A stretch of 64,000 nucleotides of DNA from Rhodoluna sp. KAS3 (GTDB lineage: Bacteria > Actinomycetota > Actinomycetes > Actinomycetales > Microbacteriaceae): NCBI RefSeq assembly GCF_026000575.1, contig NZ_AP026910.1:930001-994000 (forward strand). Reading direction: 5' to 3'. Shown one piece after another: positions 6,950 to 15,729 of this stretch; position 1 is the stretch's first letter, and each line of letters begins with the position of its first letter. Under the pieces are notes generated by a model. It worked only from the letters and a program-made list of their open reading frames with translations. It had not been told where the DNA came from and searched no databases. The position numbers and the translations under genes are program-made.

Positions 6950-8875
6950 TTAGTTATTTCTTTCGACTGCGCCTTTGCCCAGCAAGAGCTTCTGCGACTT
7001 CTTGACCTCGGCGTATCCGATGTATGCCTGCTGAGTACTCTCAAGCTCTGAAACAGGCATTACCGGAACATCCCACCAGCCCTCGCCGTCAGGTGCGTAA
7101 ATCAGTGGGTCGTTGTTGATGTGAATCAGCACTGGCCCACCCTGGTGCGCCTTGGCCGCCTTTACGGCCGCCTTTAGATCGGTGATTGAGTCAGGGCCCG
7201 GCTCAACGCGAATTACCTTGACGCCATAGCTCTCGGCATTGGCCGCAAGATCGATTGGCAGGACATCGCCGGTCTCGTGGTTGTTGCCAGACTCGTCGCG
7301 GTAGCGGTACTTGGTTCCGTAGCGCTGTGACCCAACATCCTCAGACAGGTGGCCGATAGAAGCGTATCCGTGGTTCTGAATCAAGACTGTGATGAACTTC
7401 AGGCGCTCAGCTACGGCAGTTACTAGCTCGGTGTGCATCATCAGATATGAGCCATCACCCACCATCACGATGGCATCGCGGGTCTTGTCGGCGCGAGCAA
7501 CACCAAGACCGGCTGCAATCTCGTAACCCATGCAAGAGAAGGCGTACTCAACGTGGTAACCCAGGTCGTCGCGCACTCGCCATAGCTTGTGTAGGTCGCC
7601 AGGCAGTGAACCCGCGGCACAGATAACCACGTCGCGCGGGTCAGAAGACTCTTGAACGGCACCGATAATTTCAGGCTGGCCTGGCAACTCACGTCGCTGA
7701 TCTACGAATGAAGCATCAACTGCGGCATCCCAGATGGCCTTCTGCTGGCCGTAGTGCTTGCGGAACTCCTCAGCAACCGCGTAGCCAGAAAGCTCCTCTG
7801 AAAGCTCTGTGATTGACTCACGCGCATCTGCAACAACCGGGATGGCCGATCCGTGCTTGAAAGCATCGAAAGAAGCCACGTTGATGTTGATGAACTTAAC
7901 TTCTGGGTTTTGGAAGGCAGTGCGGCTGGCAGTTGTGAAGTCACTGTATCGAGTACCAATACCGATAATCACGTCGGCCTCAGCTGCAATTCGGTTTGCG
8001 GCAGTGGTTCCGGTTGCACCAACGGCACCTAGGTTCTGGTCGTGGTCCCAAACCAACGAACCGACTCCAGCCTGAGACATACCTACTGGAATTCCAGTCT
8101 GCTCAACAAAGCGGCGAAGTTCTTGGTTTGCGTCAGAGTAGATCACTCCACCACCGGCAATAATCATTGGGCGCTTTGCACCTCGAATTGCCTTGGCAAC
8201 CTCGGCCATCAGACCTCGGTCTGGGCGTGGGCGGCGAATGTGCCACTCGCGGTCAGCCAAGAATTCTTCTGGAACGTCAATTTCCTCTGCCTGAACATCC
8301 TCTGGCAGGGCGATGGTTACGGCGCCAGTCTCAACCGGGTCGGTCAAAACTCGCATGGCTCCGAGCAAGGCCGAGAAGATCTGCTCTGGGCGGGTAACGC
8401 GGTCAAAGAAACGAGACAGCGGACGGAATGCGTCATTCACAGTCATTACCGCGTCGTAAGGCTGCTCAAGCTGCTGAAGCACTGGGTCGGCCACTCGGTT
8501 TGCGAAGGTGTCCGAAGGCAGCAATAGGACCGGCAAGCGGTTGGTAGTTGCCACCGCTGCGGCGGTCAGCAAATTGGCAGCACCTGGGCCAACTGAGGCA
8601 GCGCACGCATAGGTTGAACGGCGGCGAGTCATGCGAGAGAAGGCAATCGACTCATGCCCCATCGCCTGCTCGTTGCGCGCCTGGTGATAAGGCATGGCTT
8701 TTGGATCGGTCACAGATAACTGCTTGAGCGCCTGACCGATTCCGGCAACGTTACCGTGACCAAAGATTCCGTAAACACCTTCGATGGTGCGTACACGGAT
8801 GTCTCCGTCGACGGTGTACTGGTGAGCCAGGAATTCAACGATTGCCTGACTTACTGACATTCTGCGAGTAGCCAT
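6950..8875 (-). CDS. iolD: 3D-(3,5/4)-trihydroxycyclohexane-1,2-dione acylhydrolase (ThDP-dependent)
   Basis: IolD opens the six-membered ring of the cyclic dione to give 5-deoxyglucuronate. The 641-residue protein has the three-domain layout of ThDP enzymes. The N-terminal pyrimidine-binding domain holds the catalytic Glu region (NEQAMGHESIAFSRM, about 65-80). A middle Rossmann-like domain follows (PMIIAGGGVIYSDA). The C-terminal domain has the ThDP-Mg motif VMVGDGSYLMMHTEL with Asn in IQNHGYAS. Full length matches IolD rather than acetolactate synthase. It lies 17 bases after iolB and 28 before iolH in the operon. Confidence 0.93.
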   Translation of the reverse strand: MATRRMSVSQAIVEFLAHQYTVDGDIRVRTIEGVYGIFGHGNVAGIGQALKQLSVTDPKAMPYHQARNEQAMGHESIAFSRMTRRRSTYACAASVGPGAANLLTAAAVATTNRLPVLLLPSDTFANRVADPVLQQLEQPYDAVMTVNDAFRPLSRFFDRVTRPEQIFSALLGAMRVLTDPVETGAVTIALPEDVQAEEIDVPEEFLADREWHIRRPRPDRGLMAEVAKAIRGAKRPMIIAGGGVIYSDANQELRRFVEQTGIPVGMSQAGVGSLVWDHDQNLGAVGATGTTAANRIAAEADVIIGIGTRYSDFTTASRTAFQNPEVKFININVASFDAFKHGSAIPVVADARESITELSEELSGYAVAEEFRKHYGQQKAIWDAAVDASFVDQRRELPGQPEIIGAVQESSDPRDVVICAAGSLPGDLHKLWRVRDDLGYHVEYAFSCMGYEIAAGLGVARADKTRDAIVMVGDGSYLMMHTELVTAVAERLKFITVLIQNHGYASIGHLSEDVGSQRYGTKYRYRDESGNNHETGDVLPIDLAANAESYGVKVIRVEPGPDSITDLKAAVKAAKAHQGGPVLIHINNDPLIYAPDGEGWWDVPVMPVSELESTQQAYIGYAEVKKSQKLLLGKGAVERNN

Positions 8876-8892
8876 TTTGATACTTTCTCTGT

Positions 8893-9786
8893 TTACGCGG
8901 TGTATGGGAGTCTTGGGTCTGGATCTTGGTGGTGCCAGGTTTCGCGAATCCAGGCGTGGTTTGGGTCGTCGGTGATGTTCCAGCTGCGATCTGGGTCTGG
9001 GCCAGCCATGACGTTGAAGAAATAGAGGTCATAACCCGGCGAAGCCATGGCCGGACCGTGCCATCCGTGTGGCACTAGGCCGACGTCGCCCGAGCGAACC
9101 TCTTCGAGCAAGTCGTACTCGCGCTCATCTGAGGCATAGCCGCGAAGGTAGCCGATTGCATCAGAGGCTGCCGGCGGTGTTACTCCCCTAGTAACGGCAG
9201 TCTCGAAGTAGTAGATCTCTTCAAGGTTTGATTCAACGCCAGGAATGTAGGTGTCGTGCTTGTGAGCCGGGATTCCCGACCAGTTGCCAGCCGGAACGAT
9301 GACCTCGACCACAATGAAGCGGTCAGCATCAAGGTGCTCTGGCACACCAAAGTTGTGAACCTGTCGGCTTTCACGACCGGCACCGCGCACAAATACCGGA
9401 ACCTCCTCGGCGGCGATAAATTTGACCGCCTTAGAGTTCTTTGCAGGCGCTTCACCGATGCAAACTCGGCCTTCTCCGTGGATCTTAATTTCGGTATCCA
9501 CCGGCAGGTAAATCAGATCTGAGGTGCCGTGGAACACTGACTTTCGTCCACGCAGGAACTGCGTTTGAAACGCGGTTTCACCAGCCAGGCGGTACTCAAC
9601 AGTCAGGCCGACGCCCTCGAGCGGGAAGATTAACCTCTCGAGGCCGTCAGCGATGATGTGGAACTGCCTACCTGCACCAAGGGTGCCCACTCGAAGGCCG
9701 GTGTGCTGCCAGCCTTTGATTGAGCCGTCGACCAAGACATCCCAGTTGTCTTTGGCTAACTCACCCTTTTTGAAAAACCACGTCAT
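8893..9786 (-). CDS. iolB: 5-deoxy-glucuronate isomerase
   Basis: IolB converts 5-deoxyglucuronate to 2-deoxy-5-keto-gluconate. The 297-residue protein is a double cupin. Metal-ligand patterns are visible as PAHKHDTYIPGVESNLEEIYYF (about residues 174-195) and VPHGWHGPAMASPGYDLYF near the C-terminus, both typical of IolB. It sits between iolA and iolD with gaps of 21 and 17 bases, the same order as in the corynebacterial inositol cluster. Nothing is missing or odd. Confidence 0.92.
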   Translation of the reverse strand: MTWFFKKGELAKDNWDVLVDGSIKGWQHTGLRVGTLGAGRQFHIIADGLERLIFPLEGVGLTVEYRLAGETAFQTQFLRGRKSVFHGTSDLIYLPVDTEIKIHGEGRVCIGEAPAKNSKAVKFIAAEEVPVFVRGAGRESRQVHNFGVPEHLDADRFIVVEVIVPAGNWSGIPAHKHDTYIPGVESNLEEIYYFETAVTRGVTPPAASDAIGYLRGYASDEREYDLLEEVRSGDVGLVPHGWHGPAMASPGYDLYFFNVMAGPDPDRSWNITDDPNHAWIRETWHHQDPDPRLPYTA

Positions 9787-9807
9787 TGGAGTCTCTAACT
9801 AATTTGA

Positions 9808-11304
9808 CTAGTTCTGAGGGAAACCGAGGTTGATGCCACCGTGTGATGGGTCAAGCCAGCGGCTGGTGATTGCCTTGCCTCGGGTGAAGAAGTGAACACC
9901 CTCAACGCCGTGAGCTTTGGTGTCACCGAATAGAGAGCTCTTCCAGCCACCGAACGAGTAGTAGGCAACGGGCACAGGAATTGGAACGTTGATACCGATC
10001 ATTCCAACTTCGATTTCGTTCTGGAAACGACGAGCCGCTCCACCATCGTTGGTGAAAATTGCGGTTCCGTTACCGAACGCACCGTTGTTGATCAGTTCAA
10101 CACCCTCTTCGTAGGTGTGGACACGAACGATCGAAAGCACAGGGCCAAAGATCTCTTCGGTGTAAACCTTTGATGAGGTTGGAACCTTGTCAATCAGGGT
10201 TGGGCCAAGCCAGAAACCGTTCTCGGCACCGTCAAACTTGTCGTTGCGACCATCGACAACAACGGTTGCACCGTCTTCGGTAGCGATATCGATGTACGAA
10301 GCAACCTTGTCACGGTGGACCTTGGTAACCAATGGGCCCATGTCGCAACCACGACGACCGTCACCGGTGCGAAGCTTGCTCATGCGCTCCTTGATCTTTT
10401 CGATCAGGTCGTCTGCAACAGGCTCAACCGCTACGACCACAGAGATCGCCATGCAGCGCTCACCGGCAGAACCAAAGCCCGCGTTGATAGCTGAATCGGC
10501 AACTAGGTCCAGGTCAGCGTCAGGCAGAACCAACATGTGGTTCTTTGCTCCACCAAGAGCTTGAACGCGCTTGCCGTGGCGTGATCCGGTCTCGTAAACA
10601 TACTGAGCAATCGGGGTTGAGCCAACGAATGAGATGGCCTTGACATCAGGGTGGGTCAAAAGACCATCTACTGATTCTTTGTCACCGTTTAGAACGTTGA
10701 AAACACCATCTGGCAAGCCTGCCTCTTTGAGTAGCTTGGCCATCCAAATTGCCGCTGATGGGTCTTTCTCAGATGGCTTCAAGATGACGGTGTTACCTGC
10801 GGCGAGCGCAATCGGGAAGAACCACATCGGCACCATTGCCGGGAAGTTGAACGGGCTGATGATTCCGACTACGCCAAGAGCCTGACGGGTTGAGTAAACA
10901 TCAACACCAGTAGATACGTTCTCTGAATAGAAACCCTTTAGAAGGTGAGGCATACCGGTTGCAAATTCAACTACTTCCTGACCGCGGGTGATCTCTCCCA
11001 GCGCGTCCGACAGCACCTTGCCGTGCTCTGAAGTGATGATTTCGGCAAGTTCTGGCTTCTTGCGGTTTAGCAACTCGCGGAAGTTAAACATGATGGCCTG
11101 GCGGCGTGCCAATGACAGGTTGCTCCAAGCTGGGAATGCTGCCTTGGCTGAGGCAATCGCAGCCTCAATTTCAGATGCGTTAGCTAGGGCAACGTGCTTG
11201 GTGACTTCACCAAGAGCTGGATCGAATACTTCAGCGGTACGGCCTGAAGTGCTTGGTCGCTCAGCGCCATCAATCCAGTGTGGAACTACAGGTAGGTTGC
11301 TCAT
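9808..11304 (-). CDS. iolA: Methylmalonate/malonate-semialdehyde dehydrogenase (CoA-acylating)
   Basis: This enzyme oxidises malonic semialdehyde, the end product of the inositol route, to acetyl-CoA with NAD and CoA. The 498-residue protein has the aldehyde dehydrogenase fold. The NAD-binding segment is VVGIISPFNFPAMVPMWF (about 145-162), and the catalytic Cys is at about 284 in FGSAGERCMAIS. The Glu of ordinary hydrolytic ALDHs is replaced in LGGAKNHM, as in MMSDH enzymes. AAAGGA precedes the ATG. It is third in the operon, 24 bases after the Cgl0158-like gene. Confidence 0.92.
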   Translation of the reverse strand: MSNLPVVPHWIDGAERPSTSGRTAEVFDPALGEVTKHVALANASEIEAAIASAKAAFPAWSNLSLARRQAIMFNFRELLNRKKPELAEIITSEHGKVLSDALGEITRGQEVVEFATGMPHLLKGFYSENVSTGVDVYSTRQALGVVGIISPFNFPAMVPMWFFPIALAAGNTVILKPSEKDPSAAIWMAKLLKEAGLPDGVFNVLNGDKESVDGLLTHPDVKAISFVGSTPIAQYVYETGSRHGKRVQALGGAKNHMLVLPDADLDLVADSAINAGFGSAGERCMAISVVVAVEPVADDLIEKIKERMSKLRTGDGRRGCDMGPLVTKVHRDKVASYIDIATEDGATVVVDGRNDKFDGAENGFWLGPTLIDKVPTSSKVYTEEIFGPVLSIVRVHTYEEGVELINNGAFGNGTAIFTNDGGAARRFQNEIEVGMIGINVPIPVPVAYYSFGGWKSSLFGDTKAHGVEGVHFFTRGKAITSRWLDPSHGGINLGFPQN

Positions 11305-11328
11305 TTTTTATCCTTTTCTGAAACTAAA

Positions 11329-12204
11329 TTATCCGTGGACAAGCTTGACTGCGGTGTCAATAGCGGCGACTACGTTGCCGTCTTGCGGGTAAAGCAGGCT
11401 TCGACCAACTACAAGGCCTCGAACGCCCGGCAACTCTAGGGCCTTGCCCCATGAGTCGTAGATGTCCTTAGGGTCACCGACTGGGTCGCCACCAAGTAGG
11501 AGGGTCGGAAGAGTGGTTGACTCCATCACGCGAGCCATGTTTTCAACTACTGGCAACTTCATCCAGGTGTAAGCAGATGAGTTACCGAGGCCGCTGGCAA
11601 TGCTGATTGAGTCGATCACGGCATCGGTTGAAAGGTCATTGCGGATTTTGCCGTCAACCCATTCGCTCATGAACGGCTCCAGCATGATCGGCAACTTGGC
11701 TGCGGCGGCCGCGTTTACGGCGTGGTGTGAGTACTCAAGCATGTTTGCGGTGCCGGCATCGCCAAGGTTTACGCGGTTTAGCATTTTGGCAAAATCTAGC
11801 TGGTCACGAACAATTCCATCGATGTTATAACCGGTAATTCGGTCGTCCATCTCAAAGCTTGCCCCACGAAGACCACCGCGGTTTAGTGAACCCACGACCA
11901 GTTTGTCGTCAAGGCAACCAAGCAACGCCAAGTCATCGATGATGTCTGGGGTTCCGAGCACGCCGTCTACCCCTGGTCGAGAAAGCGCTGTTGCCAGACG
12001 CTCAATCAGGTCGTAGCGGTTCTCCATGGCACGCGGGTTGTTGCGAACCGAGAGGGCATTTCTGGCCGGGTGATCAGCAGCGATGATGAATAGACGACCA
12101 TCGCCCTGAACGACATCGCGACGCTTTCTTGCTGAATAAATCTCGGCTAGTTTGCCCGGGTTAGCGGCACGGATGTTGCGAAGTGATTCGAAGTCCAATG
12201 ACAT
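11329..12204 (-). CDS. Cgl0158-type (beta/alpha)8-barrel protein, probable 2-deoxy-5-keto-gluconate-6-phosphate aldolase
   Basis: The 291-residue product resembles the corynebacterial Cgl0158 family of barrels, related to class I aldolases. Lys216 in AYTWMKLPVV occupies a position like that of a Schiff-base lysine. Other landmarks are FIIAADHPARNALSV, GVLGTPDIIDDL and LLLGGDPVGDP. Its ATG shares one base with the iolC stop (TAATG), so the two are translationally coupled. No IolJ-like class II aldolase is found in the window, so this protein probably cleaves the IolC product into malonic semialdehyde and dihydroxyacetone phosphate. Family assignment is fairly firm; the activity is inferred from context. 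Confidence 0.78.
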   Translation of the reverse strand: MSLDFESLRNIRAANPGKLAEIYSARKRRDVVQGDGRLFIIAADHPARNALSVRNNPRAMENRYDLIERLATALSRPGVDGVLGTPDIIDDLALLGCLDDKLVVGSLNRGGLRGASFEMDDRITGYNIDGIVRDQLDFAKMLNRVNLGDAGTANMLEYSHHAVNAAAAAKLPIMLEPFMSEWVDGKIRNDLSTDAVIDSISIASGLGNSSAYTWMKLPVVENMARVMESTTLPTLLLGGDPVGDPKDIYDSWGKALELPGVRGLVVGRSLLYPQDGNVVAAIDTAVKLVHG

Positions 12205-13160
12205 TAGTTCATTCCCTTCAGAATCTCTTCAACTTCTTCGAAGCTTGGCATGGCGGTTGAGCACTCTAGGCGGCTTGCCACAATTGCACCGGCAACGTTG
12301 GCAAACTGAAGAATTCGCTTTAGTTCCCAGCCCTGAAGCAGTCCGTAGCAGAATGCTCCACCAAAGCTGTCACCGGCACCAAGACCGTTAACCACGTCAA
12401 CAAAGTAAGGCGGCACCTCAACGGTTTCGCTGCGGGTCTTGGCCAATACACCTTTAGGGCCCTGCTTAACCACTGCAATTTCGAGTCCACGCTCAAGTAG
12501 TGCATCTGCCGCACGCATTGGCTCGGTCTCACCTACGGCAACCTGACATTCCTCTTTATTGCCGATTGCGATGGTTACCTTGTCAAGTGCACGGGAAACC
12601 TGCTCGCTGGCAAGTTCTGGTGAAGACCAGAACATTGGGCGGTAGTCCAAGTCCAGGATGGTGTGCTCCTTGCGACCACGGGCATCCCAGGCCACGTGGT
12701 GTGCGGTGCGGCTTGGCTCTTGACTCAATCCGGTCACGGTTGACCAGTAAATCTTTGCGTGAGAGATGGCGTCGAGATCCAGCTCGTTCTGGTTGATAAC
12801 TAGATCTGGGGCCTTTGGCTCACGGTAGAAGTAGAGCGGAAAGTCATCTGGCGGAAAAATCTCGCAGAACACGACCGGAGTAGGCAACCCCTCAACGCCA
12901 GAGACAAACTGGTCGCTAACGCCAAGGCGCTGAAGCTCGGTGTGAATGTACTTACCAAAAGGGTCATTACCGGTGCGGGTGATGACTGCCGACTTGAGTC
13001 CGTATTTCGCCGCCGCTACTGCAACGTTTGTGGCGCTTCCGCCAAGAAACTTGCCAAAGGTTGATACCTCGTCGAGACCCACACCGGTCTGCAGCGGGTA
13101 GATGTCTACTCCAACGCGACCAATAGTGATCACGTCAAATGGTTGATTGCGCTCGGTCAT
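12204..13160 (-). CDS. iolC: 5-dehydro-2-deoxygluconokinase (PfkB family)
   Basis: IolC phosphorylates 2-deoxy-5-keto-gluconate at C6 using ATP. The 318-residue PfkB protein begins FDVITIGRVGVDIYPLQTG and has the first family signature near residues 33-50 (GKFLGGSATNVAVAAAKYGL). The second signature with the catalytic Asp is VNGLGAGDSFGGAFCYG (about 260-276). The IolC-type opening separates it from ribokinase or fructokinase. It is the first gene of the main operon. The start lies 43 bases downstream of an IolR-type box, and the stop overlaps the next start by one base. Confidence 0.92.
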   Translation of the reverse strand: MTERNQPFDVITIGRVGVDIYPLQTGVGLDEVSTFGKFLGGSATNVAVAAAKYGLKSAVITRTGNDPFGKYIHTELQRLGVSDQFVSGVEGLPTPVVFCEIFPPDDFPLYFYREPKAPDLVINQNELDLDAISHAKIYWSTVTGLSQEPSRTAHHVAWDARGRKEHTILDLDYRPMFWSSPELASEQVSRALDKVTIAIGNKEECQVAVGETEPMRAADALLERGLEIAVVKQGPKGVLAKTRSETVEVPPYFVDVVNGLGAGDSFGGAFCYGLLQGWELKRILQFANVAGAIVASRLECSTAMPSFEEVEEILKGMN

Positions 13161-13192
13161 ACTGCGTCGTACAACTTTCTTCTAGGTAGGCC

Positions 13193-13248
13193 GTTAGGTG
13201 TTTGTCCTAACATACTGACATTAAACAACAGTATAGGCACATAAGCAA
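13193..13248 (-). promoter_or_regulatory. Promoter and IolR-type operator of the main iol operon
   Basis: Minus strand: TTGCTT (plus 13243-13248), 17 bases, TTTAAT (plus 13220-13225). Downstream lies the box TGTCCTAACA (plus 13203-13212), inside the dyad GTTAGG-N7-CCTAAC (13193-13211). The same ten bases occur before the tautomerase gene. A repressor here would block elongation or promoter clearance. Regulator identity is inferred. Confidence 0.6.
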
Positions 13249-13252
13249 CACG

Positions 13253-13444
13253 CTATTCAGTAAAGAAATGCCAACCTAGCCACCACCAGACCACAACCAG
13301 AGCCAATCTGGTGTTCCGATGGTGCATTATTCGCGCAATTAGAGCGCCGAACGGTGAAACCAGGTCAGGCCTCAGCCTTCCTAACAGCCACATAACGATT
13401 CCGGCAACAATCACTAAAAGGTATTCAAAAAGAGGAATTGTCAT
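13253..13444 (-). CDS. Small membrane protein, DUF6186-like
   Basis: The 63-residue protein has two predicted membrane segments. The first is residues 5-22 (LFEYLLVIVAGIVMWLLG); the second is near the end (LALVVVWWWLGWHFF). The WWWLGWHFF ending is characteristic of a small actinobacterial family I associate with DUF6186, whose function is unknown. Its start overlaps the stop of the upstream 189-residue membrane gene by four bases (ATGA), so the two are coupled. They are transcribed away from cysK and toward the iol promoter region. Confidence 0.65.
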   Translation of the reverse strand: MTIPLFEYLLVIVAGIVMWLLGRLRPDLVSPFGALIARIMHHRNTRLALVVVWWWLGWHFFTE

Positions 13445-14010
13445 CGCCGACGCCCCTTTCTGATCTGGAGCAGACCCACACCAATAGCCATCCAGACAAT
13501 CAAAAAGATGGCTCGTCCGTATGGCGAATCAAGGATTGGATTCACCAAAATCGAAATTGTCGGATAGGTCAGGTCATCCTGAAAAACCTCGGCGAATATG
13601 TAAGCAAAAAGCTCGGACACCGCCATCACTAAAGCCAGAGTTACCCAAATCCACTTCGTGCGGGCCATGACTTTATTTGAGGAAGGTTTTGGTCCGTGAT
13701 CGCGGTAGTAAACCAAGACCACTGCGATAGGCGCTAGGGCAAGAAGCAGCACTTTGTCTTGCCAGCTATTGCGTTCTGAAAAGAACAGCACGGCACTGCT
13801 GATTGCCATCACGAACAAAAGTGCTTGAACACTTATCTGTGGCCGCTCTGGCATGTGAAACTTCACGAGCTTCTTCCAGTCTGCAATTAGCAAGATGGTG
13901 CCAGTGCCAAAAATGATGGCGTCCACTACCGATCCGCGCTGCAGGTGAAACATTGTCACGAACGCGAAAACAGGCAACCAGGGGTTGATTCCACGCAGCA
14001 ATTGCTTCAC
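13441..14010 (-). CDS. Uncharacterised multi-pass membrane protein
   Basis: I do not recognise this 189-residue protein beyond its topology. Hydrophobic segments lie at about residues 10-45, 63-78, 86-100, 120-140 and 165-182. A basic cytoplasmic-type tail (QIRKGRRR) ends it. It heads a two-gene unit with the DUF6186-like gene. The start lies 99 bases from cysK on the opposite strand, so the two units share a divergent promoter region. No catalytic motif is visible. Confidence 0.6.
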   Translation of the reverse strand: MKQLLRGINPWLPVFAFVTMFHLQRGSVVDAIIFGTGTILLIADWKKLVKFHMPERPQISVQALLFVMAISSAVLFFSERNSWQDKVLLLALAPIAVVLVYYRDHGPKPSSNKVMARTKWIWVTLALVMAVSELFAYIFAEVFQDDLTYPTISILVNPILDSPYGRAIFLIVWMAIGVGLLQIRKGRRR

Positions 14011-14109
14011 AGGACGAGGCTATCGCTAAACCGTAACAGTCTGAAACATCAAAAATACTCTCGCTATATTTATCCCAAGAGCACCAACTTGTCCTATCTG
14101 AAGGAAATC

Positions 14110-15042
14110 ATGGCGATTTACAACAACATCACCGAGGTAGTCGGAAACACCCCACTAGTTCGCATCAACCGCATTATTGAAGGCCCTGCCGAAGTTCTAG
14201 CCAAGCTAGAGTTCTACAACCCATCAGCAACGGTTAAGGACCGCATCGGTATCGCCATGGTTGATGCCGCAGAAAAGTCAGGTGCACTAAAGCCTGGTGG
14301 CTCAATCGTTGAGGCAACCTCTGGAAACACCGGAATTGCCCTGGCCATGGTTGGTGCTGCGCGCGGCTACAAGGTAATCCTGACCATGCCTGACTCAATG
14401 AGCAAGGAGCGCCGCACTCTATTGCGTGCCTATGGCGCAGAGCTAGTTCTTACCCCAGCCGCTGAGGGTATGCGCGGTGCCGTTGCTAAGGCAGAGGAAA
14501 TCGGTAACACCCAGGGTGCAGTTCAGGTTCGCCAGTTTGCTAACCCAGCAAACCCAGAGATCCACCGCAACACCACCGCTCAGGAAATCTGGCGCGACAC
14601 CGATGGCCAGGTTGCCGCAATTGTTGCCGGAATCGGAACCGGTGGAACCATTACCGGTGTTGGCCAGGCCCTAAAGGCGCTGAACCCAGACATCAAGATC
14701 TTTGCAGTTGAGCCAGAGGCTTCACCGATTCTTAACGGTGGAACCCCAGCAGGCCACCCAATCCAGGGAATCGGCGCCAACTTTATTCCAGAGATTCTCG
14801 ACACCACCATCTACGACGAAGTTCTTGATGCCCCTACCGAAGAGGCAATCAAGTGGTCACGCCGTTTGGGTGCCGAAGAGGGTATCCTCGGTGGAATCTC
14901 ATCTGGAGCAGCTATCTGGGGCGCATCAAAGATTGCGGCTCGTCCAGAATTTGCCGGCAAGAAGATTGTCGTAATCATCCCGTCATTCGGTGAGCGCTAC
15001 CTATCAACAGTTCTTTACAAGGACCTTCAGGACCTAGACTAA
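14110..15042 (+). CDS. cysK: Cysteine synthase A (O-acetylserine sulfhydrylase)
   Basis: CysK makes cysteine from O-acetylserine and sulfide. The 310-residue PLP enzyme has the Schiff-base Lys at about residue 43 ([15 protein letters not shown]), the substrate loop [14 protein letters not shown], and the phosphate-binding [15 protein letters not shown] 14110 follows AAGGA with correct spacing and matches the normal family start ([17 protein letters not shown]). The open frame extending upstream has no supported start. cysE follows after eight bases, so substrate supply and use are on one transcript. Confidence 0.95.
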   Translation: MAIYNNITEVVGNTPLVRINRIIEGPAEVLAKLEFYNPSATVKDRIGIAMVDAAEKSGALKPGGSIVEATSGNTGIALAMVGAARGYKVILTMPDSMSKERRTLLRAYGAELVLTPAAEGMRGAVAKAEEIGNTQGAVQVRQFANPANPEIHRNTTAQEIWRDTDGQVAAIVAGIGTGGTITGVGQALKALNPDIKIFAVEPEASPILNGGTPAGHPIQGIGANFIPEILDTTIYDEVLDAPTEEAIKWSRRLGAEEGILGGISSGAAIWGASKIAARPEFAGKKIVVIIPSFGERYLSTVLYKDLQDLD

Positions 15043-15050
15043 AAGGTACT

Positions 15051-15557
15051 TTGATACGTTTTCGCGAAGACATTAGAACAGGCATCGAGCGCGACCCAGC
15101 AACTTATGGCGCGCTCGAGCTTGTTTTAACCTCACCCGGTCTCCACGCTCTTTGGCAGCACCGGATTAACCACGCTCTATACAAGAGTGGCTTTCGCGTA
15201 CTTTCAAGAGTCCTTGCTACCGGAACCAGATTCTGGACCGGAGTTGAGATTCACCCGGGCGCCACGGTTGGCCGCAGAGTCTTTATCGACCACGGTATGG
15301 GCGTTGTTATTGGTGAAACCGCGATTATTGGCGACGACGTACTGATTTACCACGGCGTGACCCTTGGTGGCCGTGAGAACATCACAGCAAAACGCCACCC
15401 GACCATTGGCAACAACGTTGTCATCGGAGCGGGTGCCATTGTTCTTGGCAACATCACCATCGGCGATGGCTCATCGATTGGTGCCGGAACCATCGTTACC
15501 AAGGACTTGCCGGCCAACTCGGTTGTAGTTGGTCCGCAAATGCGCACCATCAAGTAG
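15051..15557 (+). CDS. cysE: Serine O-acetyltransferase (short form)
   Basis: CysE acetylates serine with acetyl-CoA to give O-acetylserine for CysK. The 168-residue protein is a left-handed beta-helix acyltransferase. Hexapeptide repeats run from [20 protein letters not shown] to the end, with catalytic His in [14 protein letters not shown]. It lacks the long N-terminal helical domain of the E. coli enzyme, as many actinobacterial and Gram-positive versions do. Translation starts at TTG 15051, right after AAAGG; no better in-frame start is present. It is coupled to cysK with an eight-base gap. Confidence 0.92.
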   Translation: MIRFREDIRTGIERDPATYGALELVLTSPGLHALWQHRINHALYKSGFRVLSRVLATGTRFWTGVEIHPGATVGRRVFIDHGMGVVIGETAIIGDDVLIYHGVTLGGRENITAKRHPTIGNNVVIGAGAIVLGNITIGDGSSIGAGTIVTKDLPANSVVVGPQMRTIK

Positions 15558-15609
15558 CGCAAAACCTCCCCTCTCGTTCCGGCTTAACTTCAAGTTTGCT
15601 GTGAGTCCC

Positions 15610-15661
15610 TTGACTGAACCTCGGATAGAGGTACCCTTCTTACGTAACCCTAAGAAGGAGG
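15610..15661 (+). promoter_or_regulatory. Promoter and strong SD for the Cys-rich micropeptide
   Basis: TTGACT (15610-15615), 16 bases, TACCCT (15632-15637) form a sigma70-type promoter about 50 bases after cysE. AAGGAGG (15655-15661) is a near-perfect Shine-Dalgarno five bases before the ATG at 15667, stronger than most SD sites in this window. It indicates that the short ORF is translated. Confidence 0.6.
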
Positions 15662-15666
15662 AACGG

Positions 15667-15720
15667 ATGATTAATATTTCTGATGGCTGCTGTGGTGGCG
15701 GTTGCACCTGCAGCAAGTAA
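15667..15720 (+). CDS. 17-residue cysteine-rich micropeptide, function unknown
   Basis: The ORF encodes MINISDGCCGGGCTCSK: four cysteines in the last ten residues (CC-GGG-C-T-C) after a short acidic start. It has its own likely promoter, a near-perfect SD five bases before the ATG, and a perfect 13-bp hairpin ten bases after the stop. The three features make a compact transcript of about 120 bases. It lies just downstream of cysK-cysE on the same strand, with no gene on that strand after the hairpin, so it is not an attenuator leader for a downstream gene. A metal- or thiol-binding peptide, a peptide precursor, or a cysteine-sensing leader separated from its target are all possible. I know no described family that fits. 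Confidence 0.6.
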   Translation: MINISDGCCGGGCTCSK

Positions 15721-15729
15721 GCCAAACAA

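Noticed and set aside
6922-7044. Upstream extension of iolH into iolD
   Set aside because: The extra residues are a basic shadow of iolD coding sequence. ATG 6921 has AAGGAG and the IolH N-terminus.
8042-8527. 161-codon plus-strand ORF inside iolD
   Set aside because: It is antisense to an intact, well-recognised enzyme, with no SD and no recognisable domain.
13945-14109. Upstream extension of the cysK frame
   Set aside because: It overlaps the divergent membrane gene and lacks an SD. ATG 14110 has AAGGA and matches the family start.
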